64,000 nucleotides of DNA from Rhodamnia argentea (GCF_020921035.1 NC_063153.1:15934001-15998000); one strand, 5' to 3'; shown: positions 51,164 to 63,687, numbered from the stretch's first letter. The notes: generated from the letters alone by a model not told the origin. Made by a program: numbers and translations.

Positions 51164-54100
51164 TTATTGGACCTTCTTGTCATCGCTGTCGGCAAAATTA
51201 TCCTTCACTTCCTTGCTTGAACAGACTAGATGGTCGCCATCCCTAATAACCGCTATATTGTCAATTTCAGCTCCATTCTTGCTTGAAACTCTGAGCAGAG
51301 TAAGCCCGAATTTCTTATGTGCCATCTTCAATAGCTCCTGAAAGTTCTCCGGGAGTAGCATAAGCTTCCCTTCAATGTCTCCCACTTCAGGACAACTAAC
51401 AACCACACGGATGGCCGGTTGTGCCCCAATAGACTTGTTGGCATTTTTATGACAGTTAATGCTTAAAAGCACATCTCTCTCACCGCTATGTGCAGCTGAC
51501 ATAATGCCAAACAAGGAATTGTGGAAGTTAATTGTCCTCCTTGGACGGCTTTGGCCAAAAGCAGCATCCACATTTCCCTCTTGGGATGGAGGAGGCAAAT
51601 TGGGTTCACTACTAATGGCAGGCGGCGTTTTAGTTTCTTTTAAAGATTGAAAAAGAATTCCTATTTCTTCATGTCCCTGTTGATCTGCTAAATCTCTGGG
51701 TGTCCAACCATGGATGTCCGGTTTGTCGATGTCTGCCCCTCTATCCAAGAGGAACTTCACTATTTCGATGTTGTCCTCGGAAACAGCGACATGAAGAGCC
51801 GTGGTCCCGTTGCTTTTAGGAAGCGTAACATCCCCACCATAACGAACGATCTCCTTGAGCAAGTCCACATTATTCTGTTCTGCTGCTGTGCATGAAAATT
51901 GACCCACATCTCCAGAAACTAAGTTAGCACCATTTTCTGCTAACAACTTGACCACGGGTTCGTTACCGCCCTTTATTGCCTCCCAAAGAGGCACATTTCC
52001 TTCTGAATCTGCAATTCCAATTCAATTAGCCGATAGCAACCATTGACTACCGATATGCTCATAATAAATTCAGTTGCAAAAACCGGATGAACAAGGTTGT
52101 TAATGCAGTCAGACATGTGAGGATGATTCGGCGGTTTCAAGGGTTTTACAAAATAATTTAGTCTTATGACCACCTAAAGTTTTGCTAAGAGGGTGGAATA
52201 ATCTGTGTCTAAAGAAGGCAATTGTCAGTGTTGACTTATCATTCTTTGAATATATAAAACCACCAGAAGGCAACAGCTATGGAGAATAATGGATGGTGTG
52301 CCATAAGCAATTGGCATTAAAAACTGTTTCTCATCCAGAAAATCAGTATATCCATTTGTATGACAAAAGTCTACAACAGCTACAGAAGGAAGTGATGGAA
52401 ACAAGGTCCTAGCTTTGTTCCTCTTCATGCATCAGGCTGCATGCTGAGAACAATAGTTTGAGGAAGTCAACCAGGACTTCCACATGTGAATTCATTATAT
52501 CGAACGCAGACGAAAATAGAATTAGTACCATATCATGTGTGCCAGTGGTGGCCATAATTGGCAAAAAAGAATGAGCAAATCCACCATTCTATATTTAACA
52601 CTGTGCCTAGAGTCATCTCAATATAACTGCTTACTAAATGCAAGTGGACAACTGCACAAAATGATGTCAGGTTTGATTTGCAGCAAAGCTAACTTAAAAA
52701 GTCAGGATTGATATCCAAAAAGGGATGCTTCCTCAAGTTGGGTTCATATTTGTATGAACATTAATACGTCCTTTCGAATGATAGAGAGGTGATAAGGTCC
52801 ATTGAAGCCCCAAAACTTCTTAACTAACATTGTGTATTCTGGAAAGCTGTTTGGGGTTTATACTTCAACTACTGATGCATTGACTAGGCCAAATCAGATA
52901 ATTAGCTTGCGTCCTACCCTCATGTTTCACCAAAACTCTAGTTTATGAATCTGGTTATTCATAAGCACCTTGTAATATGCAACAGGAAGTAGTGGACATA
53001 CAAAAGGATACATTTTGAAGCAAAAAATTTCTTCAGAAACTAAAAGAAAAGAGCAACCTCGGCTATTAGGATCTGCACCATAATCCAGAAAGAGGAGCGC
53101 GCAATTCTCGCTTCCTTTAGATGCTGCGATATGCTGGATTCACAAAAGACGGAACAGAAAAATGGAACAGAAAAAGAGAGTTGGTAACCTGTAGAAAGTA
53201 ACATCAAGGCAAAGACCACAGGTAAATTCTACGAACCAGAGGTGTCCTCCCACTGTTATCTGATTCGTTAGGATCTAGGCCGCGTCTCAGTAGTTGGCTC
53301 AAAATCAGGTCATCTTCTCTCAATGTGGCAAAGCATAAACTGAGAGGCAGGTCCAATCGACCGTGTGCCAGCATGTTCTCTGCATCAATCAGAACGCTCT
53401 CCATGATCGGATCCTTGAGGTCTTTCAAGTGCTGGCCAACACAGAAATGAAAACAAAATGGATACGGTCAAATTCATCCAGGAATCTGGATCAAAAGTTG
53501 AGCGAACTTGAACTGAGAAGACAATGGCAGGGGCTGCCATATCGGAGCGTTCCCGGCATACACACCTGAAGGAGATTATTCATGATAATGGTCCCATCTC
53601 TAACGTTAGACTGGATAATATTGAAGAATGTGGTACGATTTATACGTAGCAGCTGGCTCAATCGTTTCGTTCGCAATGTGAAAAGCTGTGGCCTGTAGCA
53701 AAGTACACCAATCTCACCGCAAAGATCACCGCTTTGTGCCTCTCCAACAGCCTGCATCAGTTTACAGTCACTCATATGTTTTGTTAAAGCCTACAAGAAA
53801 TTTCTTTTAATTTTAAGTGGCCAATGGTGTATTGATGTTTTGAGAAGTATACATGCCTGTTCAGTTCCATTCCTAAGAACCAGTAGATCCTGCCAGACAT
53901 CAAGTTAAAAGAACTATTAAGGATATCTTTTCACCAGACAAGGAAAAGAACTTCAAAATATGACCATTGAATAAAACAGCTAATATCTCCGAAGTGAAGA
54001 ATTTGATAAACCCATCAAATTCTACCCACGATTTTCTGAAGTAACCTGAGATTTACAATTGCACATTTAGGGCGAGAAAGCAAGTACCGCAGCACCAGTG

Positions 54101-56088
54101 ACGAGAATGTAGAGGTCTGTTGGTGCTTCATTTTGCAAGATCACATCTTCTTTTGGAGGAAAATACTCGGCTTTCATTTCTGAGACCTTGATGTATATAC
54201 ACAAGGAAAGGTCCTCTCTAAGAAAAATAACTAAGAACACAAAGTAAAATTTAGAATCAAGAGAAATCATTAGAGGTGGCAACTCTGCCTTTTTTACCAG
54301 CTGAAAAAGCAAGTCATTTGAGATGCCGCGGAATAAGTACGCCTTGTCCACAATAGAGTAGAAAAGATAATGCAAGATACTGGATTGAATGGCTTTCGGG
54401 AGGGAATCGAGAGTCTCTTGTTGCTGAAGTCCCTCTGAATCTGTTCTGAACTTGAGACATAAATGAGCAAGCATCTGATCTTGTAGCCGAGGAGGCAACT
54501 GGTTCCTTTGAGCAAAACTTGAGGCAGCGTGTATTGTATCCCTCTGGGACAGGATTGTAGGATACATTTTTTACATTTTTTGAAGTCATGAGTGCTTTTA
54601 CTCATAGAAATCAGTTCTTTTCAAGTGCTCTGTCTTCGACCAAAAAAAAAAAAAAAAAGAAAGTGCTCTGTCTGCTCGTTCAAGTACCAAGTTAGACCTT
54701 AGAACGGAGAGATTTTACTCACAAATTTTCTGGTGCGACTCGTACCGTGAACGACCAAATTCGTCATGTTACCAATCAAGTATGCCGTCAAACCGAGGTT
54801 GAAAAGCATGTAGAATATGTCGAAAAGCATCTCCCTCACATTCACTGGGTGCAGATCACCATATCCAACAGTTGTTAATGTAGTGATAGACCAGTAAAGC
54901 GAAGTCACATACCGGATCCACAAGCTTTGCTGGAGAATGGATTTCCCCATCCAAGTTCCTGCCGGGTCATGATTACGAGCGGCAAGAAGATAATAGAAGC
55001 ATCCTGCACAATGGACTGCAAACACAGTAACCTGCAAAAAGAAATGCGAATCCTTATGAGACACCAACAACCTCAGAGAAGGCCATTGCTTTTATATCAA
55101 AATGGTATTGCAAATGACGGATTCGATACTGACACAGATGAGTTTTGCACACCGGACCCAAAAGTAGTTATAGTTCCTATCTTTCTCCATTCTGATAAAA
55201 GAAGGATAGACAAAATTCAGATGCTTGCATATATACAACAGAATAAAGAGACTCATTGTGCAAAACACATTGCCACCTCCAAAAAAGGGCGCTGACCCTT
55301 CGGAGACGCCAAAGGCGGAGCATGTTGAATAGGCCATAGCTCCGGAGAGGCGAGGGTGAGATTCTGTGAGCAAGTTCGGAGGGAATGGTCGATATGACAT
55401 CAAAGGCGAACCATGAGCTCGCGTACTTCCAAGCAATCTTTTTCGGGTTGTCAACAAGTAGGTAGGTGGCTTTGTCAAGGTAAGCCACGAAGAAGGTAAG
55501 GACGATATCGATGGCAAAGAATCCATTGACGACATTGTCAGTGATGGACAATGGCCACTTTGGCTTCTCGAGAAAGCCAAACTCGAACGGGGACGCCCAA
55601 GCAGTGTAAACAACCAGAAGAACCAGGAAGTTCTCCCATATCCTGAAAACAACAAGATTCATCCGAAATCTCCAATCCGAATGGTTTTGAGGCGACCACT
55701 CACATTTTTGAAGAATAAAAAACACGAGAAAACATCAAAAACCATGTGAGCAGAGAAATATCACAGCTCACAATTTAGACAAAGAACAGAGGAACTAAGA
55801 AAAGATCACCCTTTTAGTTGATAAAAACAATGGAACAGATACCAGGAACAGGGAAAGCAACAAGGGTTGACACCAAATTCACCTGTAACGGTGATCGAGT
55901 TGGGATACGATGAAGCTGCGAAGCCGAACGGTTCGGTTGCTTCTGGCGCCAAGGGAAGGCAAAATGCCGGTGGAGAGACTGTAATGGCTGCTTCCATCTC
56001 TCGAAAAGGCCTGTGTCTCCTCTTGACCGCAAGCCGAGAGTGACACTCCGCACAAAACTCCTCCCCTGTTTGGGATCAAACCCTCCAT
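51164..56088 (-). CDS. AKT1-like inward-rectifying K+ channel (Shaker family)
   Basis: Plasma-membrane voltage-gated channel for potassium uptake; Arabidopsis AKT1 is activated by CBL1/9-CIPK23. Eleven exons on the minus strand: 55883-56088, 55277-55642, 55134-55191, 54723-55031, 54298-54543, 54088-54186, 53857-53889, 53566-53751, 53237-53431, 53058-53133, 51164-52008. The joined frame gives 872 residues. S1-S6 include an Arg-rich S4 ([13 protein letters not shown]) and the filter TTVGYGD (263-269). A cyclic-nucleotide-binding-like domain (about 345-490) follows, then ankyrin repeats (about 535-715) and a C-terminal KHA domain (about 790-860). The ankyrins set it apart from KAT channels, and it is closest to AKT1/SPIK. 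Exon 7 is only 33 bp, and the intron after it begins GC rather than GT; coding continuity supports this splice. Confidence 0.95.
53752..53856 (-). other. GC-AG intron in the AKT1-like gene
   Basis: After the 33-bp exon 7 the coding strand reads CAG/GCATGT, and the next exon follows GATGCAG. Splicing at the GC joins NGTEQ to AVGEAQSG, which keeps the frame and the family alignment. The nearby GT three bases downstream breaks the frame. GC-AG introns are a known minor class read by the major spliceosome, so this is a valid variant and not an error. Confidence 0.8.
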
Positions 56089-56098
56089 TTCTTCTTCC

Positions 56099-56215
56099 TC
56101 TTCTTCTTCTTCTTCACGCTACAACAGACAATCTTCGGACAAGAAAGAGGCCCCCCTGTTTTGATCCGAGACAAGAAGTTGGGCTGGTTGTCGTTGCATT
56201 CTTATATCAAGAACA

Positions 56216-56254
<39 letters not shown>
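56099..56254. repeat. TCT and (TC)n tracts upstream of the AKT1-like gene
   Basis: A TTC/TCT triplet run (about 56091-56117) and a perfect TC microsatellite of 17 units (56221-56254) lie just upstream of the channel start codon at 56088. On the coding strand they are purine (GA/GAA) tracts in the probable leader or core promoter. Confidence 0.85.
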
Positions 56255-56257
<3 letters not shown>

Positions 56258-57214
56258 CTGCACAGTGCATTTGGATCCGTCTGTGTTTCCCTCCTTCGGG
56301 CCAAGACTTGTTATATCCGCCAAACGGAACATATGAAATAAGAAAGGGTTGTCCAGCTCCACTCCCTACCAAAAAAATAATAATAATAATCACTCTAGAG
56401 ATACTAAGAATCTGTTTTGACATTGACTCGATGGCAAAGTGCTGTGTGGTAAAAAAAAAATAAAATTTTATAAGAGATGAACAGTTGAATATTTGGTTAT
56501 TTATTTTTTAAAAGTGACACCATTACAAACTGGGTGGGGGCAGCTTCCGAACAACTACGTGCGGAGTTGTGCCGACATGCGATAAAAGAATATTCGACAC
56601 AGTTTCTCGACATACTTCATGTGGAAAATAAAATGAGTGTTGTAGTTTTTGTGAAACGTTTAACGTGCCTCGCACTAGTTTTGAACAGTTCCAAAGTGTT
56701 GCAATTATGTAATTACAATTAGGATCGTATTTTTCTCCATCACTTATGGCTACGGAATATAAGCGCCGCCCCAATTTGAATTTAGTTACCAATGACAATC
56801 TATCAACGGGAGCCATGGTTGGAAGATGTTTCTTCTAGCCTAGGAGTATGGGCTAATAGATATGCGGCTCTATTGATAAAGGGATCGGGGATGAGAATGT
56901 TAGTATCATAGGTACGGGGTTCGACTCCCGTGCTCTGTAAAAAGACAAAGCAAAAGTCGGAAAAACGAAAATTAGAGATAGGACAGACAAAATCAGTATT
57001 TGCGACACAATGTGCCAAAGCCTTGTTAATTACTTTAAATGTGACTTATATGTCTAAGGGCCTTGTTAAAGGGGTGTTTTGGGTACTCTTTAAGCACACT
57101 AAATGTTTTTTTTTTTTTACCTTCAATGCACTGATTATACGTAACACCGAGAGAGACATAGAGTCGAATAACAATTTTTCCTTATGTGAGGTGTAGACTT
57201 TGTAAATTACCAAT
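56255..57214. other. Upstream of the AKT1-like gene
   Basis: Should include the channel promoter. It also contains a tRNA-like segment (about 56850-56935, separate entry). No protein gene was recognised. Confidence 0.45.
56850..56935 (+). repeat. Possible tRNA-derived (SINE-like) segment
   Basis: GGGGTTCGACTCCCGT at about 56915-56931 contains a perfect RNA polymerase III B box (GGTTCGANTCC) within a T-arm-like hairpin. A weak A-box-like TAGATATGCGG lies about 65 bp upstream. No complete cloverleaf can be drawn, so it is more likely a SINE or tRNA relic than a gene. Confidence 0.35.
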
Positions 57215-57799
57215 GGGAAGATTTCAAATAAGAGTTCGAAATATCATTATTTTCTCAAATAAGGGCATAAAGTGATTTTTGTTTAAAATAAGAGTCTAAA
57301 GTGCTATCCTTATTTCAAATAAGGGCTTAAAGTGGTTATGATTGTTTTAAATAAGGGCCCGATTTGTCAAAATACATTTTAAATTAATTTTTAATTAAAT
57401 TAAATTAAGGAATAAAAAATTAAAATTTAAAATACAAAAAAAAAAACACACACAGGCGGGAGGCAGCCCTCTTGGTTGTGGTTTTGTTTTGTTTTTAGCT
57501 TCTTCTTCTTTTTTTTTCAATTCTTAAAAAACAAACAAGGGAAAAAATAAAATAAAAAATAAAAAGTAAACTATGAAAATGCCTCCTAACCAACTAGTGA
57601 GAGGCTTTTTTTTGGACTGATATAACTACCATATACCCTTTTTTTTGTCAAAATTTTATGTCCTTATTTGAAATAATATTCACCACATGCTCTCATTTGA
57701 AATAATGATGACACTTCAAGTCCTTATTTAAAATAAAATTTACTTCATATTCTTTTTTAAGAAAATGAAGACCTTTATATTTTTATTTGAAAATTTTCC
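57215..57799. repeat. Foldback element, family 1, copy A
   Basis: The left end GGGAAGATTTCAAATAAG and following TTCAAATAAGGGC-type units are inverted at the right end (TTATTTGAAAATTTTCC, preceded by TGTCCTTATTTGAAATAA units). Each arm is about 150-200 bp. The core between is noncoding. Two more copies follow at 58070-58668 and 58919-59397. Confidence 0.7.
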
Positions 57800-58069
57800 A
57801 ATAACTTTTATACCTTTTTGTTAACGATTATTGGAGAATGAATTCTCCAACCTCTCGATAACCGTCGGTGAAAAATGAGTAAATATGGTGCAGTCTTTAG
57901 ATTGCCACGTGTACTAAGAGGGACAATCCGGAAGTGCTGCTGGTGCTGGAGATTTCTGTCCATTTTTTCGATGCTTACGATGTATAAACGTATTTGGCCC
58001 TTTTGTAACTGCACGACGTCCTAGCCAATGTTCTCTCACTTGGACACAACGAAGCTATTGTGTTATGAA

Positions 58070-58668
58070 AGAATTCCAAATAAAGACATAAATTGTTCTT
58101 ATTTTTTCAAATAAGAATCTGAAATAGATATATCATTTTAAATAAGGGCCTGAAATGACTATGACAGTTTCAAATAAGGGCCTCATGCTTTGGTCGACTA
58201 AATATTTTGTCCTATCAAGTTTTTTTTCCTTTTGATGCGGTTGATAAAGGCTTGATGACCCTCACCGGCGACTAGGGAAGGGCTTGCAAACCCTCATTAG
58301 ATCTGTGCGAGGCCAACCCTCGCATGTGGCTTTCGAGGTCGATGTTGCTAGGGCGAGGGTCACCTGTGGGCTACGAGGGAGACCCTCGCCCAGCTTGAGC
58401 GAGCATCACCATTGGTGAAAAGAAATTAGAAAAGGAAAAAATGAAAAAAATAAAATATAAAAGACGAAAATGCCCTTAACTAGCTTAAAGGTCGGACCTT
58501 TAATTAAGATTGACATTGCCACTTCAAGCTCTTATTTGGAATAAGATCCACTTCATACTATTATTTGAAAAAATAATGGCAATTTAGGCTTTTATTTAAA
58601 ACAATATCTATTTTAGATCTCTATTTGAGAAAATGATAGCACTTGAGATCTTTCTTTGAAATTTTTCC
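58070..58668. repeat. Foldback element, family 1, copy B
   Basis: Arms of CAAATAAGGGCCTGAAATG-type units at left are inverted at right (CTCTTATTTGGAATAAGATC, then CTTTGAAATTTTTCC). The core is GC-rich with GAGGGTCACC/ACCCTCGCC-type sequence also seen in copy C. Noncoding. Confidence 0.65.
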
Positions 58669-58918
58669 TTGTGTTATTAGTGATTCACTCATGCTTACTC
58701 GACTAGCGACTCATGTGATTAAATATTTTTTTTAAGTGGAAAAATATTAATAATTTCGTGGATTCCTTATTGACATATGATTGACTCGTTACAAATGGTA
58801 TCCGTCCACATGGAAATATTACAAAATATTCCTTTGGATAATGTTCGTGTTTATATGCACCGATTAAAAAACGGTTGAGGAAAACGAGAATCTTTAGAAA
58901 TTCTCTAGATAATTTTTT

Positions 58919-59397
58919 AGGGAAAATTTCAAATAAAAATTAAAAGTGTCCTCGTTATTTCAAAGAAGGGCAATTTCATCATTTATTATGTTTTTCTTTT
59001 TTTTTTTCCCATTTCTTTTTTTTAATATTTGTTGCGTTCAGCGAGAGCCCAACAACCCTTGCCAACCGTAGGTGAGATGACCCTCACACAAGCCCTCGTC
59101 GGCCATGGCGAGGTGACCCTCGCCCGGATCCGGAGAGGGCCGACAACGATTTAGCAAGTGAGGTCGGTCCTCCCCTGTGGCCGTTAAGGGGCGGTTTCTT
59201 GAGAGAAAAAAGAAATAAATAAAAGAATAAAAAAAAGTAAATGACGAAAATGTCTTTAGTTAGGACTTTCATTGAAAAAAAAAAGGCACTATAGATAAGA
59301 TTTTCTTTTTTTTTTGTCTAAACACTTTAAATAAGATTCACTTTAGGCATTTATTTAAGAAATGATGACACTTCAGATTTTTATTTGAAATTTGTCT
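58919..59397. repeat. Foldback element, family 1, copy C
   Basis: The left end GGGAAAATTTCAAATAAAAA is inverted at right (TTTTTATTTGAAATTTGTC). The core again has GAGGTGACCCTCGCC-type sequence. Noncoding. It is the shortest of three adjacent copies. Confidence 0.65.
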
Positions 59398-59400
59398 TGA

Positions 59401-59426
59401 TTATTATTATTATTATTATTATTATT
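59401..59426. repeat. (TTA)n microsatellite
   Basis: A TTA/ATT triplet run of about eight units, directly seen, just beyond the right end of foldback copy C. Confidence 0.9.
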
Positions 59427-59864
59427 TTAAAGAAGTAATTTCTGGGAAAGGTCTGTAGATGTCGAAGCTCTCAATTTTTTCGTTATCTTTTCATTTGGAA
59501 AAAGTTAATCAATGTTTTACGGTAGGACCCAAAAAATTAATGGTTTAAAAATCTTGATCTACATTAGGGATGATAAGTTATACTAAAAAATCTACGACCC
59601 GATTTTCGAATCGAGAACTGAATCATTTGACCTTGGAATCGGCAAACCGGCTAGTTCCAGGGGTAACCTGTCTCTCTTTTTTTTTTTGGTTCAATTTGTT
59701 ATTAAAAGTTCTCAATTAGGACATAATATGGCTTACTTAGTGTTGGAATGCTCAAACTCATTGTTTTCTGTGAAATTATCCAATATAGGCTTGAAAGGTT
59801 CCGTTTTTCAAAAGCCCTTCTATATGAGACTTTGCATTAAAACGGTTATGCTCGGAAATCTGGA

Positions 59865-60215
59865 ACTGGACCTAGAGTCAATTCAGTCTCTCTATCAATT
59901 TTAACCGGATGTTGCTTACGTAGACATTTTTAATATTACTTTAATAATTTTCGCCTGCCGCCGGAGGAAATTGCTGGAAAAAAAGAGAGAGAAAAGGATA
60001 AAAAGAAAGAAAGAAATAATTAAAAAAAGTCAAAAATAACTAAAGTACTATTAAAAATGTCAACGTAAGCATTAACCGTACCACGTAGGCCGTCTGAAGT
60101 TCACATCGGCAATATCTGACCAAAAGTAGACGAAAGAACTGAATTGGCTCTAGATAAAAAAGTTTAGGATTAAATTAGCACTAATGCAATAAGTATAAGA
60201 CTTTTTTAATAAAAT
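59865..60215. repeat. Foldback element, family 2
   Basis: A 31-bp inner inverted repeat (59913-59943 against 60042-60072, two mismatches; starts TGCTTACGTAGACATTTTT) sits within outer arms (GAGTCAATTCAGTCTC at left, GAACTGAATTGGCTCTAG at right). The right arm continues into TAGGATTAAATTAGCACTAA, shared with the copies at 12381, 25774 and 62427. Noncoding. Confidence 0.6.
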
Positions 60216-61647
60216 AGTAATTTTTTTATAATGTACAATATATCCTTTCAAAGGGTTAAAGTGGATTTTCATTGAAACTTTTTTAAAAACAAATCTCTTT
60301 GGGAGAAAAGGACATGATTAACCGAAATCTAAGGGGAGCTTTTGAAACATTTGTCATCCATCGGTCGATATTTGACATTAACCAACCATATATTAAATCC
60401 ATAAGAAGTATCCAACTTTTGTCATGTGACTATTTTGTTGTTTAGGCCTTTTGACTTTTTCCTTAACTGTGTTTCTCTTTCTTAAAAGATCTCACTAGTT
60501 CAATTAATACTTCCATCAATTTCAAACAAATCTCAATTTTTAATATTGTTGTTCATATTGGAAATACTAATATTATGGTGATTTTATATTTCTCTTTTTT
60601 TATTTTTATTTTTTTTTTTGGTAAGCGCCTTCCCTTAAGAGGGAAGAGGGCAGAAAGGAAGGTTGGGTTCGTTTTAATGGGCTTGCTGAAATTGAATGTA
60701 TTTATGGCCTGCTTGTTAGACTCGATCCTAGCGTTGTAACATCCAACAAAAAAGCATTGATAATGTCAGTTACTATTTTTGTTCCCGTGAACAGATTTGG
60801 AACAGAAAAAAAAAAAAAAAAGTAGCTTCTTTGTTCTTGGGAACAAAAAAATAAAAATAAACAATGACCATGTCTACTTCCAAATTGCTAGCTTGATGAA
60901 TTACAAAAATCAAAAAAAAAAAAATAGTAGATTTATTGGAGAAGTTATCACATGATCTACTGACCATCTGAACTAATATGATTCAAATATTAATTATGTG
61001 GTCCACATATGCAATGGCTAAACAGCACGGACTCTCTTTGGGACTTTCGTGTTGTGTTAGACATCGACAAGCGTCTGACACGCGACCGATACATGGTCAA
61101 CATGTGTCGGACATCCGACATGTGGCCAACGCTTCGGACATGCTAGTAACACGCCAGTCCAGCATCCCTAACATGCCATTTCAACAATCACGAGGTCAAT
61201 TTTAAACCTATGTTCAATAAATTATGGACCAAAATATAAGTCTAACAAAAATATATATACTTAAGTCATATGTCCACTATCCAGCCATCCCAAAATTAAT
61301 ATATCTAGCCAGCCAAAAAAAAAATCTGATTATAAATCCATAACAAAAGAAGAAGAAAAAGAAACATATTGCTGATATTTTTATATATGAATGATAATTT
61401 ATCATGTATATATAACTTTATATATTTAATATAAAATATGTCTCAACGTGTTGAAATTATCGATTTTTTAGAAATGACGTGTTGTCATATCATGTCGCGT
61501 CGTGTTGCATGTTGATACTACTTAGATCAACGGTTGAGATGAACTTGGCTTACGTAGTCTACATACAATATGATTATTCTTTATATTTACGGTAATTATC
61601 ACCGCCTTTTGTTTTGAATGATGTAACGGAGATATGATCTTCACTAA
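60216..61647. other. AT-rich intergenic sequence
   Basis: No gene was recognised. It includes GTTCCCGTGAACA and GTTCTTGGGAACA palindromes (60780-60845), a short cluster of CGACATGTGTCGGACAT-like units (about 61060-61150), and a stretch at about 61438-61520 resembling sequence at 31275-31360. Confidence 0.5.
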
Positions 61648-61885
61648 GGCTTCATTTGTTTCGTAGAAAACAAATGATGTGAAAAATATTTTCTTTAAAA
61701 TGATCACTTGTGTTAGTAGGAATGACTAGTTAATGAAAAATATTTTTCTTATGCACAACTAGTTATGTCTAAAAAATTTCATGGACAAAAATAATTTTTG
61801 TTCATTCATCTTTGTAAGCGATACAAACAATCTTTTCTAGGAAAATAATTTTCAAATCATTTTCTTTTCGCGAGACAAACGAAAC
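61648..61885. mobile_element. Tourist-like MITE
   Basis: A 238-bp element with ends GGCTTCATTTGTTTCGTAG and GCGAGACAAACGAAACC as inverted repeats, flanked by TAA at 61645-61647 and 61886-61888. The AT-rich body is closely related to that at 63446-63687. The 3-bp TAA duplication and GGC..GTTTGTTTCG ends fit PIF/Harbinger. Confidence 0.8.
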
Positions 61886-62426
61886 CTAAAGAAAGATGAT
61901 CTTGTAAGTTTAGCCGATATATTCCATTAGTGATGAACCTGGTTTCTCAATTGTTGTCAAAGACAAATTAAGGGTCGAGATTCACCATATTTTATTATGT
62001 GAGATTTCATCAAGTTTCCGATTGCCGGATGCATGTGGACTTTGGAGTCCCATTTTAAAAAAATGTTATAAAGTTTGGATGGACTTAGGATCTATGTAAC
62101 AAACTAACAAGTAACTCAAATTTGAATCTGCATAAGTCACCGAAAAATGCAAATCCTAAAGACAAAATCTGTTATGATCCAAACACTTCTTCTCTACGAC
62201 AACCACCATTTGAAGCCCAACTTCTCATTTTTAAGATTGTTACATCTTACAATCATTTACTCTTGAGCTTCTGCGACTAAACGCTTTGCCATTTCAGAAA
62301 TCTTCTAATTGGAAGTCAGGTAAAACAAAGGTTTTGTGGTTAGAAAAACGATGCAGTCAAGTCCAGCTGATGCAACTGTAAGACTCGAACTCTAACTCAA
62401 CTTGAAAACTGGATGGTCAAAACTCG
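61886..62426. other. AT-rich intergenic sequence
   Basis: Nothing recognisable lies between the MITE and the next foldback element. Confidence 0.5.
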
Positions 62427-62697
62427 GGGAAAAGTGTAAAAAAAAGTCTTAAACCTATTACATTGATGTCAATTCAGTTTTAAAGCTTTTATTGGTGTCA
62501 ATTTAGTCCTAAACCTTTTGCATTTATGCAAATTGAGTTGATCCGGTCAATTTTTACAACTGAATTGCACCAAATAAAGTTTTAGGACTGAATTAGTATC
62601 AATGCAAAAGGTTTAAGACTGAATTGGAGTCAATAAAAGGTTTAGAACTGAATTAATACTAATGCAACAAGTTTAAGACTTTTTTGATACTTTTCCC
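62427..62697. repeat. Foldback element, family 2, best-preserved copy
   Basis: Left arm GGGGAAAAGTGTAAAAAAAA then GTCTTAAACCTATTACATT, and its inverse at right (AATGCAACAAGTTTAAGACT, then TTTTTTGATACTTTTCCC). The arms are about 110-120 bp each, separated by only a short core, so the whole element is nearly one hairpin. No target duplication was identified. Confidence 0.75.
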
Positions 62698-63445
62698 GAA
62701 TGTAATTTTTATGTGATTTATGTTCTCGATAAACCTGGTGAGCTTGTCAATTTGAGCGTAAGATAATTCGAGCTTGACTAGACAACTGAATAAGTAGCTT
62801 GAACTCAAGCATGATCAAAATCAACCAAGTCAATATATACTCACAGTGTAGATTAATCTAAGTAGGGTTGTGATTTTATGGTGCACTATCATATAATTAT
62901 GGTGAAAGATTTTGTTTATTTGAAATACATAGGTGGGTTTCGAATAGGTTGTCAGTACCATATTATATTATTGAGTCGAATTTGGAATTTTCTATACGTG
63001 GGGAACGTATCCCGATTACATACACAACGGAATTACTCCGATTCAACAAGCCCTAGAATCATTTTAAATCACTAATCGGAGAAATATATCACAGAACGGA
63101 CATACTTTAGGTTTTTCATGATTAAATGTCCACAATGCGGTTCCTCGAGAGATTGTTTGTCCGTTTGACAATCGGGAGAGAAGATCGGGAGTTCGTCATC
63201 GTTTGTCACTTTTCTATATTCTCTGTTCTTTGTTGGAAGAACATCTAAACAATGTCTAACGTTTAGAATTAGATAACTACATTTTTAGCAGTTTATCTAT
63301 AATGGGTCAAGGACTATGATAGCCTACATGGGCGGACCATGATCCTTCCCATGCACCCTCATTTTCTAACACCGTCAAAAAGTGCAACAAAGTTGAGACA
63401 ACCACTCCAAACTCATTTCGCTTCCATCCCAACAAGTGCTACTAA
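62698..63445. other. AT-rich intergenic sequence
   Basis: No gene or repeat was recognised. A 65-codon frame at 62878-63075 has no recognisable domain. Confidence 0.5.
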
Positions 63446-63687
63446 GGCATCGTTTGTTTCGCGGAAAATGAATGATTAGAAAAATATTTTCCCGAAAACA
63501 ATTACTTGTATTGCTGACAAGAATAGAATGAACAAAATATATTTTCGTCATCCACGAAAATGATTAGATATTAATCGTTGTCAATGATGAAAATATTTTT
63601 TCATTGGCTAATTATTCCAAGCGATATAAGTGATTATATAGAAAAATAATTTTCAAATAACTCATTTTTTGCACAATAAATAGAGCC
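63446..63687. mobile_element. Tourist-like MITE
   Basis: A 242-bp element with ends GGCATCGTTTGTTTCGCGG and GCACAATAAATAGAGCC, flanked by TAA at 63443-63445 and 63688-63690. The body shares GAAAATATTTTC and CATTGGCTAATTATT-type blocks with the copies at 61648 and 38071. Noncoding. Confidence 0.8.
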
